Below are positions 13,329-25,605 of a DNA stretch of 64,000 nucleotides, piece after piece. The stretch comes from Leuctra nigra. Its lineage: Eukaryota; Arthropoda; Insecta; Plecoptera; Leuctridae. Position 1 is the first letter of the stretch; the number at the start of each line of letters is the position of its first letter. Under the pieces are notes generated by a model, which saw only the letters and a program-made list of their open reading frames with translations, was not told the origin of the DNA and ran no database searches. The stretch lies in assembly GCA_934045905.1 (NCBI GenBank), contig OW203768.1, positions 11,746,316 to 11,810,315 on the forward strand. The letters are read 5' to 3'. Position numbers and translations under genes: made by a program.

Positions 13329-13509
13329 AGACCACATTTTAAATTATCTAGGTAGGTTTTTCAAAAAATTTCATATGCAGTACCGTGATCCTCATATCTA
13401 TTAGAGTTTTTCAACAATGGATCATAACATGAATAGATATTAGGATCACGGTACTGCATATGAAATTTTTTGAAAAGCAGAGCTAACTTGATAATTTAAA
13501 ATGTGGTCT
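13329..13509. mobile_element. Foldback (palindromic) element, copy 1
   Basis: The whole 181-bp segment is an imperfect palindrome. The outer arms AGACCACATTTTAAATTATC and GATAATTTAAAATGTGGTCT are exact complements. The inner arms ATGCAGTACCGTGATCCT and AGGATCACGGTACTGCAT also pair, around a short centre. A shorter copy of the inner part is at 55308-55410. No protein is encoded. Confidence 0.85.
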
Positions 13510-13823
13510 ATTCTTATGGCAACCAATGGGCTTCCACGCTGCCATTTGCTCTCACTGCGGAGCGCTAGGTACAATTTTACATTTTTTCCTTCCACGCATG
13601 TCTGTACAAAATTACAGATAGATGACAGCTCAGTATAGACTTCTAGTATTTGAAATATAATGTCAAACTGTTGTGTTCAGAGTGAAGGTAATTGATTTAA
13701 AATGTAATATATAGAAATAGTTTCAATTACTTACTTTTTTATACTAGAACATCACTTTATGTTAAACAACTTATTTTGTTTTCAATTCAGACAAATCAAG
13801 CAAATGTCAACAACATATGATCT

Positions 13824-13837
13824 GTTGCCATAGCAAC
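13824..13837. promoter_or_regulatory. RFX X-box match
   Basis: GTTGCCATAGCAAC fits the X-box consensus GTNRCC-N(0-3)-RGYAAC exactly with a 2-bp spacer. RFX transcription factors bind this motif and control ciliary genes. Function here is inference; there is no gene close by. Confidence 0.3.
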
Positions 13838-16489
13838 GGGGAACAATCGCACCTAGCTCCCTCTATTCTAAGCTTGAAGTGATGGAGCCCCATTTCCCGA
13901 TTTTCATGAGATTTCTCATGGAATGACCTTTGTAAAACCAGCCCTATAAATATTTAATGTTCTTTCTAAGTATCGTGTGAGTTATTTTCTGCGATTGAGC
14001 AAGTGCATTGGGCAATGTTGAACTTGTTTCACCTGCGCATGCGTGTATAGATAGAGACTGAGAGTAATTAGGAAATCCGCTGGGAATTGTGTACATGGTT
14101 AAATGATACGTTGTAATTACTATGCATGGTTTGGGAGGTGCAAGGTGTTTAAAATAATTAAAAACATGAGGAAGTTGCCAAGGAGGAGGATTATTTGTAC
14201 AGTTATGACGATGACGATGTTAAGAGAATGTGCAGTTGGCCTGTTCCGGCTTTCATCATTTTGTTACTATAGTTTCAATTATTATATTCTTTTCAATGCA
14301 CAATAGTTTAGTCAAAATATGGTTAAACCCTAAACTAACTGCAACAGTTGATATTTTTAATGTCATTATCATCAGAAAAAGTAGCTCTAAATATATTCAA
14401 AATCCACTATAATCCAAGCACGGTTCCTGGGATAATTAATCGACAAATGGTCCGATTTGACGAAATTTTGTAGAATTGAGTTACGACGTTACAGGGAGAT
14501 ACAGCCCTACAAAATTTCAAAATTGAGTCAGTTCTGTAGTAAAAATTCTCTTTTGACTGGACAACAATTAATTTAAAAATTAAATCATCAAAACGGGTAT
14601 GAGAAAATGCTTTGTAGGTAATTTCAGTAATCAAGGTACAAGATACATTTACTTTATCGTTAGATAAATTTTGATAACTATTTGAAAATAAGCTCTCTTT
14701 CAGTGATCGATTTGTCTAAAAATGTGTAAAATATAGTACCTAAACTTGTGATCTCAATGACCATGCGAAATTTCATATTCATTGGTGAAATCGGAGCCTA
14801 CCAAAGGCACATGAGAAAGCATCATATGAATCCCATAAAAAGAACAAGTACGTAGGTATTTAACGTGTTTAATGAAAATAAAGTTCCAAATCACACTCAC
14901 AGCATTCAAAGTTAGCTTCAAAACAGTTGAATCTGAACAATAGTGCTGCCACCTATTATCCGTTTGCATTCCAATTGAAACAGTTCAGGAATCCAGAATG
15001 TGATTTGTCAAGCTGTCTAATCTCTTAAACCCAGAATTTATTCAACAATAAAATACCATTTAGATGTAATTGCAGTACAAATCACGTATTTCCAGCAGAT
15101 ACGATATTGTTCAGTTTAATTAATACCAAATGAAAACATGTTTAGAACTTGTTCGTCATTTTCTTTCTATTTCTACAAGTGCCCAGATAAGGCTTGCTCA
15201 TCTTGTTGTAGTTTTACCTGTAATTCGAACTATAAAGTTAATGATTCTAGCAACAACTATAATATTGATCTCTTGGCAATTCTTCTTTTTACAATTTTTT
15301 TACCTTTCACTACAACAATTTGCTATTGATCTTGATTTCCCTGAATATTTCATATCGTTTATATCATTTAAACAATTGTATTTATAGGAATAGTCTGTGT
15401 GAAAATCATATTTGTTGTCTGGTTTTTAATTGTCTGGATTCATTTTACATGGTACATTTTACATTTTACAATGTAAACACCGTGAGCTCGACGCTATATT
15501 AGGGTATTTGGAAGTCCTTAATAGTAGCTAATTAATTCTAAGTACTAAAACTAAGTCATTTATTTGCATTTTAAAATCGATGTTAGATGGTTAGATCATG
15601 GTTCGAACGATTTTGCGACCAACAACTATTGGGAGTCTAAAATGTTGAACTACCTAGATTTTAAGCAACGATGTAACAGCGTGAGAAATTTCCACATAAA
15701 TCATTTTAAATGTTGAACAAAATACCAAATTTAGATGCAAATTCGCAGATTACAGTTTAAACGCACGCTTTGTTGCGAAAAAAAAACACATCAGCGTAAA
15801 TCTTAAATAAAACTTTGCCAAATCAATTCTTTGCAGATAATCAGGTAATAAATCTGTGCCTCGATCGATCTGTAGTCGAACCACGCTCTCTTTATAGCCT
15901 CTTTCCTCAGCTCTAATACCAAAACTTTGAGCCCTCGTTGAAAATTGTTTTACAGTCCAACTGGAAAATAGCAATCTATTTTCTTTAACAACGATCGGGA
16001 AAACTGCGCTCGAAGAAAGATAGCTTTTCTTTTCCCTCTAGTGAAACAAGATTTGCTAGATGATGAGCTGACAATAGGGCAAGTGAATTTATGATGCAAA
16101 CATTTTTCCCGATAGACGTAATAAGTTGTAATAGATTACTAGACCGTAACCGTGCGCCGTTTTGCATGCCGTAATCAATCAATAGATATGATGAAGAATG
16201 GACGACCACCCAAGAATAATAGCTGATAAAGCGCAGAGTTCCGTGTTGGAAAATAATAGAAAAAGGTAATAATGAAAAGTGTTTAACGCCAAATTGATTG
16301 TTGGCATCAAACGTTTTCGATTCTATGGAGTAAAGGAAGTGAAATTAGTGGTATGTAAATGGAAAGGGTGTTGCCATTAAAATGGCTAAACTGGAAGCGT
16401 TGAATTGCAGCAAACCCGTTCAAGTTCTATTATGAACTTAATGTGCTCTTAATCAATCATCGATACCATTGAGCCCTCAAATCTTTTTA
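13838..16489. other. Non-coding stretch
   Basis: No gene recognised on either strand. At about 14755-14800 there is a fragment reading AATGACCATGCGAAATTTCA that also occurs at about 21400, so some of this is old repeat. Reading frames of 60-85 codons around 15130-15390 have AT-biased composition and no domain. Confidence 0.45.
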
Positions 16490-16490
16490 A

Positions 16491-17528
16491 TCTTTTATCA
16501 CAAACAGGTTGCAGAAAGTCAACATAGGGCCTAACAATTCCGACTATAAATTAATCAAAACAGGTGTGCCGCAGGGCTCAGTACTCTCTCCCTTGCTGTA
16601 TTCCATTTATACATGTGACATCGCATTAGTTAATCACTGTACTGCACATTGCTTTGCCGATGATACTCAGCTATATTATTCTTATAAACCATCAGAAAAG
16701 ATTACAGCAGTGGAAAGAATCAACAGTGACCTTAAGCTAATAGAGTCTGCCTCACAGAAACATGCCTTGCACTTAAATCCATCCAAGTCTATGGTAATCC
16801 ACTTTAGCAATCGCAGTGGACTTAATTTCATTCAAAATGAGAACACAGATATCCTGGTGGATCAAAAGGTGTTACCTATTGTAGAAAATGTAAGAAATTT
16901 GGGTCTACACTTCGACTCTACCCTACGTTTTAAAAAGCATACGTCAACCCTTCTGCAATCATGCTATTCCAAATTAAAACACTTGTACCAATTTAAAAAT
17001 ATTTTGTCACGAAAAGTTAAATTCCTGCTGGTTGAATCATTAATAATCTCAAAATTTGATTACGGCGACGTTATCTATGGAAACTGTCTTGATAGTGTGA
17101 GCGCTAAAAGACTCCAAACTGCGCAAAACTCTTGCCTACGTTTCGCATTAAACATTAGACGCTACGATCCTGTCTTAAAGAGACCAAATCATATTTCCTG
17201 CCATTATGCAGAAGTTGGCTGGCTCAAACTCCAGGAAAGACGTAATTTACATATATGCAACCTAGTCAATAAAATCCTAGAAACTGGACAACCAGAATAC
17301 CACCATAGCAAACTCACTAAAAGAAAAGACATTCATTCAGTAAACACACGTGGTAAAAATAAACTCTCTTCATATTCACACTCTACTAATTTATTCCAAA
17401 GATCGTTTTCATTTAATGCAGTGAAATATTATAATGAGATCCCAAACTCTATGCACAGCGTACAGCACAAGCTATTTAAACCACTTCTTAAAAAAATGTT
17501 CCTGGAGAGAAATAGAGCTAATAAATAA
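16491..17528 (+). CDS. LINE ORF2, C-terminal part of reverse transcriptase (fragment)
   Basis: About 345 residues remain of a LINE ORF2 polyprotein, starting inside the palm domain. Near the start are the RT motif GVPQGSVLSPLLY and, about 35 residues later, the catalytic box FADDTQLY with the two active-site aspartates. The thumb region and the C-terminal segment typical of CR1, L2 and Daphne-type elements follow (TRGKNKL, then SFNAVKYYNEIPNSM). The endonuclease and the N-terminal RT motifs are lost to 5' truncation. The frame has no stop or frameshift up to TAA at 17526-17528. The ATG-less start is simply the truncation border; the family-typical NRLQKV precedes GVPQGS. This fragment cannot retrotranspose by itself. 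Confidence 0.9.
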   Translation, partial: SFITNRLQKVNIGPNNSDYKLIKTGVPQGSVLSPLLYSIYTCDIALVNHCTAHCFADDTQLYYSYKPSEKITAVERINSDLKLIESASQKHALHLNPSKSMVIHFSNRSGLNFIQNENTDILVDQKVLPIVENVRNLGLHFDSTLRFKKHTSTLLQSCYSKLKHLYQFKNILSRKVKFLLVESLIISKFDYGDVIYGNCLDSVSAKRLQTAQNSCLRFALNIRRYDPVLKRPNHISCHYAEVGWLKLQERRNLHICNLVNKILETGQPEYHHSKLTKRKDIHSVNTRGKNKLSSYSHSTNLFQRSFSFNAVKYYNEIPNSMHSVQHKLFKPLLKKMFLERNRANK

Positions 17529-17841
17529 TATATTGTAGATAAATACCTAGCCAGATGTTACTGCAGACGCACATCACATTACATACATACCTTGTAATTT
17601 AATTTATCATGAAGTTTTCAGTTCCTTCAAGTATCTGTTACTATTGTCTTTGTTATTATTACTCTAATTATCCATATGTTTTTTGTTCCTTAATGTCAAT
17701 CAATAACTTATCCATAGTCGAATTATACATTGTAAAATTTTCCTTTTATTCACATATTTACTTGACACTGTACCACTTATGTTAACAAAAGAGTTAAGTG
17801 GAAGAGAAGCCACTGGCTTAACTTCGCTCTACAAATAAAGA

Positions 17842-17874
<33 letters not shown>

Positions 17875-17875
17875 G
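16491..17875 (+). mobile_element. 5'-truncated non-LTR retrotransposon (CR1/L2/Jockey group)
   Basis: The element enters mid reverse transcriptase, just after an in-frame TAA at 16488, and runs through the end of ORF2, a 3' UTR and a (TTA)n tail at 17847-17873. Just before the tail the UTR has a hairpin, GTTAAGTGGAAG pairing with CCACTGGCTTAAC. LINEs of this group often have such a 3' structure, which the reverse transcriptase may recognise. No clear target-site duplication was found. The open frame suggests a fairly recent insertion. Confidence 0.9.
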
Positions 17876-20044
17876 TATCCTAAGCTTGGAACAGACGCGG
17901 TTCTTGGACAAATGATGTAAAACGATGTGGTAAAGCTATTTTGATATTTTTCTTTGGTTTTGTAAAATTTTCAATTTATTTTATCATTTTGCATACTTTT
18001 GTCTCTCATCTGTTTCGTCAACCTATAAGATCTATACAAGTCTTGCCGTCCTCTGATCAAGCTGAAATTAGAAGAAAAACTAAAATTTGTCATCCATAAA
18101 TAAAAGACGATATTTTTAAATTTAGGTAATTTGTTTATTTGTTCGATTAGACAAGTAATTTATGACAAAATTTTTGAATTGTAACCGATTATTATCAATT
18201 CTCATAAAGCTTTTCTTTATTGCCACATGACAAAGGTTCTCTCATCAACGCGTTTTTCAAGCATTTTTCTACTGTAAGCACAAAATCAGTATTTTATCTC
18301 TCTCAAAATGTTTTCCACTAAAAGTCCACCATTGTTTACCTAACAACGAATGCATGGAGCTTTAACAAATCGTCAAACAAAAAACACACTCATTATTATT
18401 TATTATTTCATGGGTGTTGGATAAAGTGCCAAAGCTGCATTCACGAATCCACTCAGCAATTTGCAATCAATTCAATCATCCAACCAAATAAACAATACAG
18501 ACAAACAAACAATATTAGGCGAGCCCGAGTACTGAACTCTACGGATGAGTGCCGCCGGTGAGTTCCGGTGAGTAAATAGAGTTCCAGACAGGTGATTAGT
18601 AGGAAATAATGAGAGTATTACTACTAAATCACTGCCAAATTCACTGCACGCTCAGAGATAGAGGATGTTCAAAATAAGATAATCCTCTTTGATGAGAAAC
18701 AAGATATAAATATTGCGTTCACAGCTTTTCAAAAACTTTTATGAAAATACAGATAAAGAAATGTCAATAACAATGTGCTTGTAAGTGTCTTTTTAACGTC
18801 ATTAGGGCAGGCTCATATATCACCTGAAATGCATCAATTAGAGGCTAAATTAGTAGTTCTGTCAGCATTTAGCAATAAGGCGTGAATTCGGTTTATATTT
18901 ATACATTAATTTTGAGGAACAATAATTGTAATACATTTTAGTTTATAGTTGAAATCTTCGAAAGGGAACAGAATTCATTCCTTTAGGACACTTCTCATCA
19001 TCAAGCTGAAGATGTACTTCATCTTTGAAAAGTATTTTTGGAATTCTTTACCTCAGAGGTAGAAAGCCCGAAGTCCGTCGTCTCGATTATGCGTTGCACA
19101 CTTTTGGGGTCATGAAACAAGCTCTGTCAATAATTTAACTGAAATAAATAAATAAATACATAATTAATTATTTCTTTCGAAATTACTGGTGTCTGGACAT
19201 CGGGCGTTCTAACATTGAGGTGCACAATTGATTGGATCGAACTATGCTATATTTTATAACAAAGAACCCCGCCAAATTCAATTTGGAATATGAAGTTTGC
19301 TTCATAAATGATGATTGACAAGTTCTACAATTTTACACCTTGATTATAATATTTTATTTTATGATCATGAAAAAATGGTTGACAAGACTTTCCGCTTCCG
19401 TGAAGACATTCGTCACAGAAGATGAATTCAGTTATTTAAAATTAAGTTAAATTGAACGTAAACAATGTCATGGCAAAATCCTTCACATGTCAAAATAATC
19501 ATATTCATTCATAGATTCAATGTTAACTTATAGTAATTACTTATAACATGCAAATGATTTGACTTTTAAAGATATGAAATGACACACTTTACATGGAATA
19601 TTAATACACGTAAAATCTATCTAGAATGATATAATTTTAATTATAACAATTCGCACGAAATGTTTTGTAATGCTGTAATGCTCAATTATTCTAGCTAAAA
19701 ATTAAATATTATCTTCTCATAGTAGATAGATAGTAATAAATATTGATAATTGTAAAACTTAATTTGTAATTTGAAACAAAATAGAGCCACTTAAATTTAA
19801 AAAAAATACTATCAGCACTTCAGATTGAGTCAAAACTTGAGCCAAACTTGAAGTGGAGTTGTCTTTCAAAAACTTTTACAACTTGTAGATTTTCGTCTTG
19901 AGGCAATTTCGTAACAAGAAACTTTACTTGAGTAAATTATACCCTCTAGAGTAAATTATAAGTTGAGACTGAGACTGCATACTACAAAAAAAGGGTATCC
20001 AAATAAAATGGCTCCATTTATTATTAGAAAAAGTACGATATGTT
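17876..20044. other. Non-coding stretch
   Basis: No gene recognised. At 18241-18260 there is a partial CAACGCGTT motif. At 19050-19165 the TACCTCAGAGGTAGAAAGCC motif is followed by an AAATAAATAAATAAAT tail, which looks like the end of a small retroelement. The rest is AT-rich. Confidence 0.45.
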
Positions 20045-20412
20045 ACTATAGGGAATATGCAAAGATTTTTAATGTTATTAAAATTCAATATTTCAAAATA
20101 ACAACATATTTGCTGGTAAATCACACTATTTTCACACTAAAAAGTAATAAAAAGTTTCATTCATAAATGAGAAATTTAAAAACACTGTAAATTTTGGCGG
20201 GAAAACGCCATCCCGGCGGGTGATGTCATATTTTATTGTAACCATGGCAACATCATTTGTGGTTGATATTCCGCCAAAATTTACACTGATTTTCAATTTC
20301 ATATTTATCAATGAAATGTACACTTTTTTGTGTGCAAAAAGTGTGATTTTACTAACAAATAGCTTGTTATTTTGATAGTTTTTAATAAATGCATGCATAT
20401 TCCCTATTTATA
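20045..20412. mobile_element. Large foldback element (~365 bp palindrome)
   Basis: Left and right halves pair over about 175 bp around a centre near 20232. Paired blocks, from outside in, are ATAGGGAATATGCA with TGCATATTCCCTAT, TTTCAAAATAACA with TTGTTATTTTGATA, TTTCATTCATAAATG with ATTTATCAATGAAA, and CTGTAAATTTTGGCGG with CCGCCAAAATTTACA. The centre carries TGATGTCA and an X-box. No protein is encoded. It is probably a non-autonomous foldback or hairpin transposon relic. Confidence 0.8.
20238..20251. promoter_or_regulatory. RFX X-box match inside foldback element
   Basis: GTAACCATGGCAAC fits GTNRCC-N2-RGYAAC exactly. It sits near the centre of the 20045-20412 palindrome. Whether any RFX factor uses it is unknown. 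Confidence 0.3.
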
Positions 20413-20892
20413 ATTTGTCTAAGTCAAACTTGAATGGTTGAATGTCATACATGTATGACACATACTTTTTCCAACATGAAGCCGTTTTGTTCGGATTTTC
20501 TTGCAGTACTAGAATGCAGGATACTCTGTTCTTCAAGTTTTCGCCTCGTGGTAAAGGAGTTAATCTCGTGGATCTTGTCAAGTGATGAAATCCCAAGTGA
20601 GAAGAGAAGTGAAGGCTATCAAGTTGTTTGCAAGTTGTAATTGTGACTACAACATCCGAGCTAAACATTACTCATTAACGTCAATTAGATGTAATAGAGA
20701 TAAGATGGGGTTAGTGACATTGGAATTAAAGTTATATGATTTGATATTGGCATTGTAATACTTTTAAAAATTGTCGTGGTGGTTCTAAGCACTAAATTAT
20801 TATCGTCAACCATATAAAGAATGAGTAAAATTAAAATAATTGATAAATTCGTTAATATTTCGTTGAGGGTTTACTTATACTTACTAGGAAAA

Positions 20893-20960
20893 CGCTCTGT
20901 GAAACGCGTTGATGAGCGAGCACGGATACACGCAACACCTCGAACCGAAATTATGTCTAT
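20893..20960 (-). repeat. Dispersed CAACGCGTT family copy
   Basis: The sequence AAACGCGTTGATGAGCGAGC is followed by ACGCAACACCTCGAACCGAA. This is one of the longest copies of a short family seen about nine times in the window, and it shares its downstream block with 2242-2305 and 63689-63745. Confidence 0.6.
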
Positions 20961-21029
20961 CGAATGTCATTAAAAGCCAACAATTCTTTAGTTTCGTCAC
21001 AGACTTGTATAAAAATCACCAAAATCTCC

Positions 21030-21800
21030 AAAAATATTGGTGCCAATCCTTGCTAAGTTTTAAGTTGATCGATTAAACCCTTATTAAACCTTTATGATTG
21101 AACGGTTCCTTGTTAATTTTCAAAAATTACAGGATCTCGTTCAAAAAATATACCTGGGACCACCCATATGATATGATATGTAGTGTGTGTACACAATATC
21201 AGATCAATCTGTTGAACGGTCATTATAAGTTTCATATCGTTTAAAACTTTCTGCTCTAACCACCTTGCCTTGAACTGTAGATTCGAAGTCGCGGTGAATT
21301 TGACAGCCAACACGCAAAATGTCCCTAAAATGACAAAAACTTTTGAAAATAACGACAGATTAGAGTGAAAATTGGCAAAAATACCATAAATGTTGGTACC
21401 AATGACCATGCGAAGTTTTTATTTGGTCGGTCAATCGGTTCCAGTTTAAATTTCAAAAATTACAGGAAAAATGGTTTCAAATTTGAACCAATTGGAGGAT
21501 TTGGCTGAAATTTTTTTTGATTGGGTACAATGTTGGTTGCAATGACTTTGCTAAATTTCAAATTGATCGAACCAACCAATCGAAAGATAATTTTTATAAA
21601 ATTTGAACCAATCACAGGATCTCGTTCAGAAAAGATCCCAGGGATCGCATAGATTACGTTAGTATGTGTACAAAATTTCAGATCGATTGGTTGTGCGGTT
21701 TGACCTGGGCAGTGCAGGCAAAAAAAAAAAAAAAAAAAAAAAAAACACACAGAGAAAGTGCCATAAGAGTACCGTGGTGACGCTCGCTACGCTCGCTCAA
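21030..21800 (+). repeat. Dispersed repeat with internal duplication and poly(A)
   Basis: Two related blocks about 484 bp apart (21130-21215 and 21614-21700) share ACAGGATCTCGTTCA and TCAGATCRATYKGTTG. The second leads into 25 consecutive As at about 21721-21745, then ACACACAGAG and CGCTCGCTACGCTCGCTC. Reverse-complement relatives are at 47905-48150 and 52838-52990. No protein was recognised. It may be the end of a retroelement, but the type is not clear. Confidence 0.55.
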
Positions 21801-21819
21801 CGAGGTCGGGGTTTGACCT

Positions 21820-21900
21820 CTCTGACTATAACTTTATTTCGTGGTTTTCCTCAGTTGAGTGGCAAATTATGGGAAGGTTCCTACTAAATAATAGGCCACT
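21820..21900 (+). repeat. SINE-like dispersed repeat, partial copy
   Basis: The block TTTCGTGGTTTTCCTCAGTTGAG, GGCAAATTATGGGAAGG and AATAGGCCAC matches the first third of the longer copy at 48527-48732. Confidence 0.5.
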
Positions 21901-24611
21901 CTACATGTCCAAATTTATCCTATCATCATCACAAACATTCATCCTTCTTTCAACAATACTATCTTTGGTATATCATAAAACTTTGAATAGCAATATTTTA
22001 CATTCTAGGTACAGTATGTCAATAATTTTCCAGTTCACATAAGTAATTTTTTTAAATTTTATTCAATCTTCTTCAAAATGATGTATGCCAAACACTAAAA
22101 AATTAAAATTTTACCTGCTATTTTAAACTTCTAAAAAATCAGGAATTTCCTGAAATTCCGTAAGTCATAAAACACTGTGGTTTTCTGCATCGTCAAATAA
22201 AACGGTACTCAAATATTCAAATCATCATAAGTAACATTAAAACAAGGTGTAAAAACAAATAACAATGGAATTTTTTCAAAACGTTTGTGAACCAAAACCT
22301 ACAGTCGTTCCACTTCTACAATTACAGTCAATAAATTACAGAAATGTAACTGGTATTTCATAATTAACACAATAATAATTGGTAATGTCCAAGATGTGAT
22401 TTAAATCGCTTCATGTGTGAAAATTCCCACAGTGTATCGAAGCCAAGTTCAAGCACATTTGAGGTTAGATTGTTTTCATGAATGAATGTATGAATGAACT
22501 GAGGTATCGAGGAGGTCGTGGCATGTAACTTGTTATTATGTAACGTGAAGTTCTCACCTTATGCATGAAATAGAACATTGCATGAATATGATCAGTGCAT
22601 AGACAATACCGGATCTTTACTAAGATTATCAACTGTTACTTCATTTAATTTGTTACTTCATTCTGAGTTTGTGAATAGTTGGATAATACTTCTAGTAATA
22701 TACCGTGATAATTCCAATACATCGTTCTATTTTTATTCTGCTATTTTTACTATCGAATTTTCATTTAATTTTTCACTAGATACGGATTCTTCTAGGATCT
22801 ATACGCTATTTTCCTTATGCTATTTTTCAAATAAATTAGGTTTTTATAATTCTATATTGTACACACTTTAATTAAATTAAGATTAACAAGTCTAGATCAT
22901 CAAATACTATTTGATAAAATAGTGAAAATGCATGTGAAAATATCTATTGAAAAGTTTCAATACATAGTATTTTTCATTATATATGCTGATTTTCCTACGC
23001 TTTACCACTATTTTTCTTATGCTATTTTTACTACTGAATTTGTAAAATATTTTTCAATAGGAGCTGATTCTAATTCTATTTTTACGCGTGTTAATTAAAT
23101 GAATGATGTTTCACACGTACGTAGATCATCAAATTAAGATTAATTAAAAACAGGCATGTTAAAAACACCCACGTACCACAACTTGTTATTTGATGTCTAG
23201 AATAACTTCTAGGACACCTGATTTCGATCCAGAAACTGGTTATATCCTGTGATTCTCTTCTAGAGATGATTATAAAATTTAGGTCATTTCTGACATGAAG
23301 CCTAGGTTTAGTTATATTTGAAGTCTTTTAAAATCCAATTGTGACCTAAATATGTATAAATTCAGTTCCTGATAATTTCTAATTGATGATACGTCATATT
23401 TTCATGTCCCACTTCGTAAAAACTCGTCTTGGGATGATTTGTAAATTCCAGTACGCTGAACTGGAAGATTCCAGACCGTCTGGTCTCTGAGATCTCTCTT
23501 CTGGAAGATAGCTTGGAGTCTTAAATCTCAGTGGGATTCTTTTATTGATTGGTTCTTAGCAGAAGTTATCAAGAAATACACTCTCAAGACCCTTCTTAAT
23601 GGATTTCAGCGGCAGAAGAAAAACTGTGAAGCGAAATCTCCGAAGTATCCACTCTTTTTTTCTCACTTAGTTGGACAGGGTATCAGTTTTTATATTAAGA
23701 TACTGTCAAGTACAGATAAGAAGCGGAATGGAATTGTGTCAATTTCTTCTGCCAGGGGAAATTCTTAAAATTCCTAAGAAAAAGTTGGAAATGATGCATT
23801 CTGTCATGTTCATAGAATGTATGTTGTCTATACATCTCTTTCTCATAATTAAGAGCTTTTAATATAACTTTTTTATTGTTAGAAAATATTTTAAAAGAAA
23901 CGAGACGCGCTTGATTTTGAAAGTGTTTTTTTCGATTTCTTCACATTAATAAATATTTAAAAATAATGACCCTACTTTGGAGTGCTCTGATACTTTCTGA
24001 AGACGTCAAATACGATTTTACAAAAAAATAATCGTATTTATCATTTGATCTATGATTTGATGATGTACCATGAAAATGGACCTGCTGAATGCTGTGTTAA
24101 ATTTAAACCGTTGATTAGGAGCTAGGACTCGATTGGCATGGCAACAACCAATCCCTCTGTATTCAGATCGTGAGTTGAAATTGTGCGCCAGCTCTTGATT
24201 TTCCAACAATTCAATCTTGCAAAGGAAACATAATATAAACTCGTTTTAATGGTCGCTGAGCGCCCGGTTTCCTCTTTACAATATCCAATATTCCGATAAA
24301 GCCCATTTAAACCTATCAGAAGCATAAACCCAGATGAGTGATGACAGTGTTGTAATCGTTTTATGTCTACACTTTTCCAGAATAAAATACCATTTAAAAA
24401 ATTAAAAACTTATTTTTTCATTGTAATATTACTACCTCAATGTTACTTTAATTATTTAATTTCTCTTGTACCAACTCTTATAAATGTCACAATCTTATAT
24501 ACACAAGAAAATATTTTTCTTTATCTCGTGCATTATCTAAAGGGACAGTTTTCCATATATTGTATTGATTAGCTAACAGACTGTTAAATTGGCGTGTCAT
24601 TGCCAATCACA
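21901..24611. other. Non-coding stretch
   Basis: No gene recognised. The part 22700-23090 holds loosely repeated blocks built around TATGCTATTTTT, suggesting an old local duplication. The remainder is AT-rich. Confidence 0.45.
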
Positions 24612-24620
24612 GTCCTGATC

Positions 24621-25596
24621 ATGGGCGCCCGCAGGATTTCTGCCAGGGGGGGGGCAATGCAAGGGAAAAAAAATCCAGGGTTAAGGGGGGCGTGGGGGGC
24701 ACGCCCCCCACCCTGCCCCGCAGGGCGTTTTTTGGTTTTTGGACACTTTGAAATCGATTTTGAGACGTTATGAGGTGTATTTTGTTCAAATACCTATTCA
24801 ATATTTTTTAAATTTTACACTTTGGGGTGGTGGAGGGCATGCCCCTACCATGCCCCGGAGGGCATTTTTTGTTTTTTTAACACTTTGAAATGATTTTTTT
24901 TTGTTTACAGATTGAAACTATACGTTACTATACGTTACTATAAAAACAATACACAGACAGTAGTAGGTAGGTATAGACTAAATATACTCTTTCCAGAGAA
25001 AATTTAATGTATAGGTACTGAGAAATGTATTTAAGTTTTAAAAATATCATATATTTTGATTTATTGTGGATATTGTGTGCTTATTGTAGTGGTCGCGCAG
25101 GGAAGAGGTTGTCATTGCCAGGCTCCGAATTGGTCATAGTCGACTTACACACGGATTTTTGATGTGCCGTGAAAATCCACCTAGATGTGATGCATGTGAT
25201 GCGCCATTGTCCATTCAGCATATATTATGCGAATGTGATAAATATAGTCAAAAGCGTAGGAGTCTGAATATGTCAGGGGATATCGCAGAGATTCTTGATG
25301 ACAACTCCAATAACATCGATAAGGTAATCAGATTTTTAAAGGAAACTAATCTATATGACGAAATTTAGAAGAAAAAATTAAAATTATGATATTAAAAGTT
25401 AACATGTAAAATATAAATTAAAATATTTGAATTTAAATTTTTGAAAAAATAATTTGAAAAAATAGCGCTAATAACCAAGTCGTTAAGCGCCAAAAAAAAA
25501 AGAAAAAAAAAGTAGTACATTTTCCCAATTTTTGTGGGTATCCAGGGGGGGGGGGGGCAATTGCCCCCCTTGCCTCCCCCCCTGCGGGCGCCCATG
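24621..25596 (+). mobile_element. TIR DNA transposon carrying a LINE fragment
   Basis: The ends ATGGGCGCCCGCAGG (24621) and CCTGCGGGCGCCCAT (to 25595) are exact inverted repeats. Both continue into long G or C tracts (GGGGGGGG at the left, CCCCCC at the right). The element is bordered by the 9-bp direct repeat GTCCTGATC at 24612-24620 and 25597-25605, which could be read as 10 bp with the next A. It has no transposase, so it is non-autonomous. A 9-10 bp duplication is seen in Mutator-like elements, but the TIR sequence does not let me place it. The internal GGCACGCCCCCCACCCTGCC-type segments are repeated at about 24690 and 24835. Confidence 0.85.
25090..25368 (+). pseudogene. LINE ORF2 C-terminal end (zinc-knuckle region), captured fragment
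   Basis: An open frame of 92 residues starts right after an in-frame TAG (25087). It contains EEVVIARLRIGHSRLTHGFL, then a CxxC-x(n)-H-x4-C zinc-knuckle pattern (CDAC, HILCEC), and ends LKETNLYDEI before TAA. This layout is characteristic of the extreme C-terminus of Jockey/R1-type LINE ORF2 proteins, just after the RNase H region. The rest of the LINE is missing. It lies wholly inside the TIR element 24621-25596, so it was either captured or inserted there. It has no stops or frameshifts. Confidence 0.8.
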
Positions 25597-25605
25597 GTCC
25601 TGATC

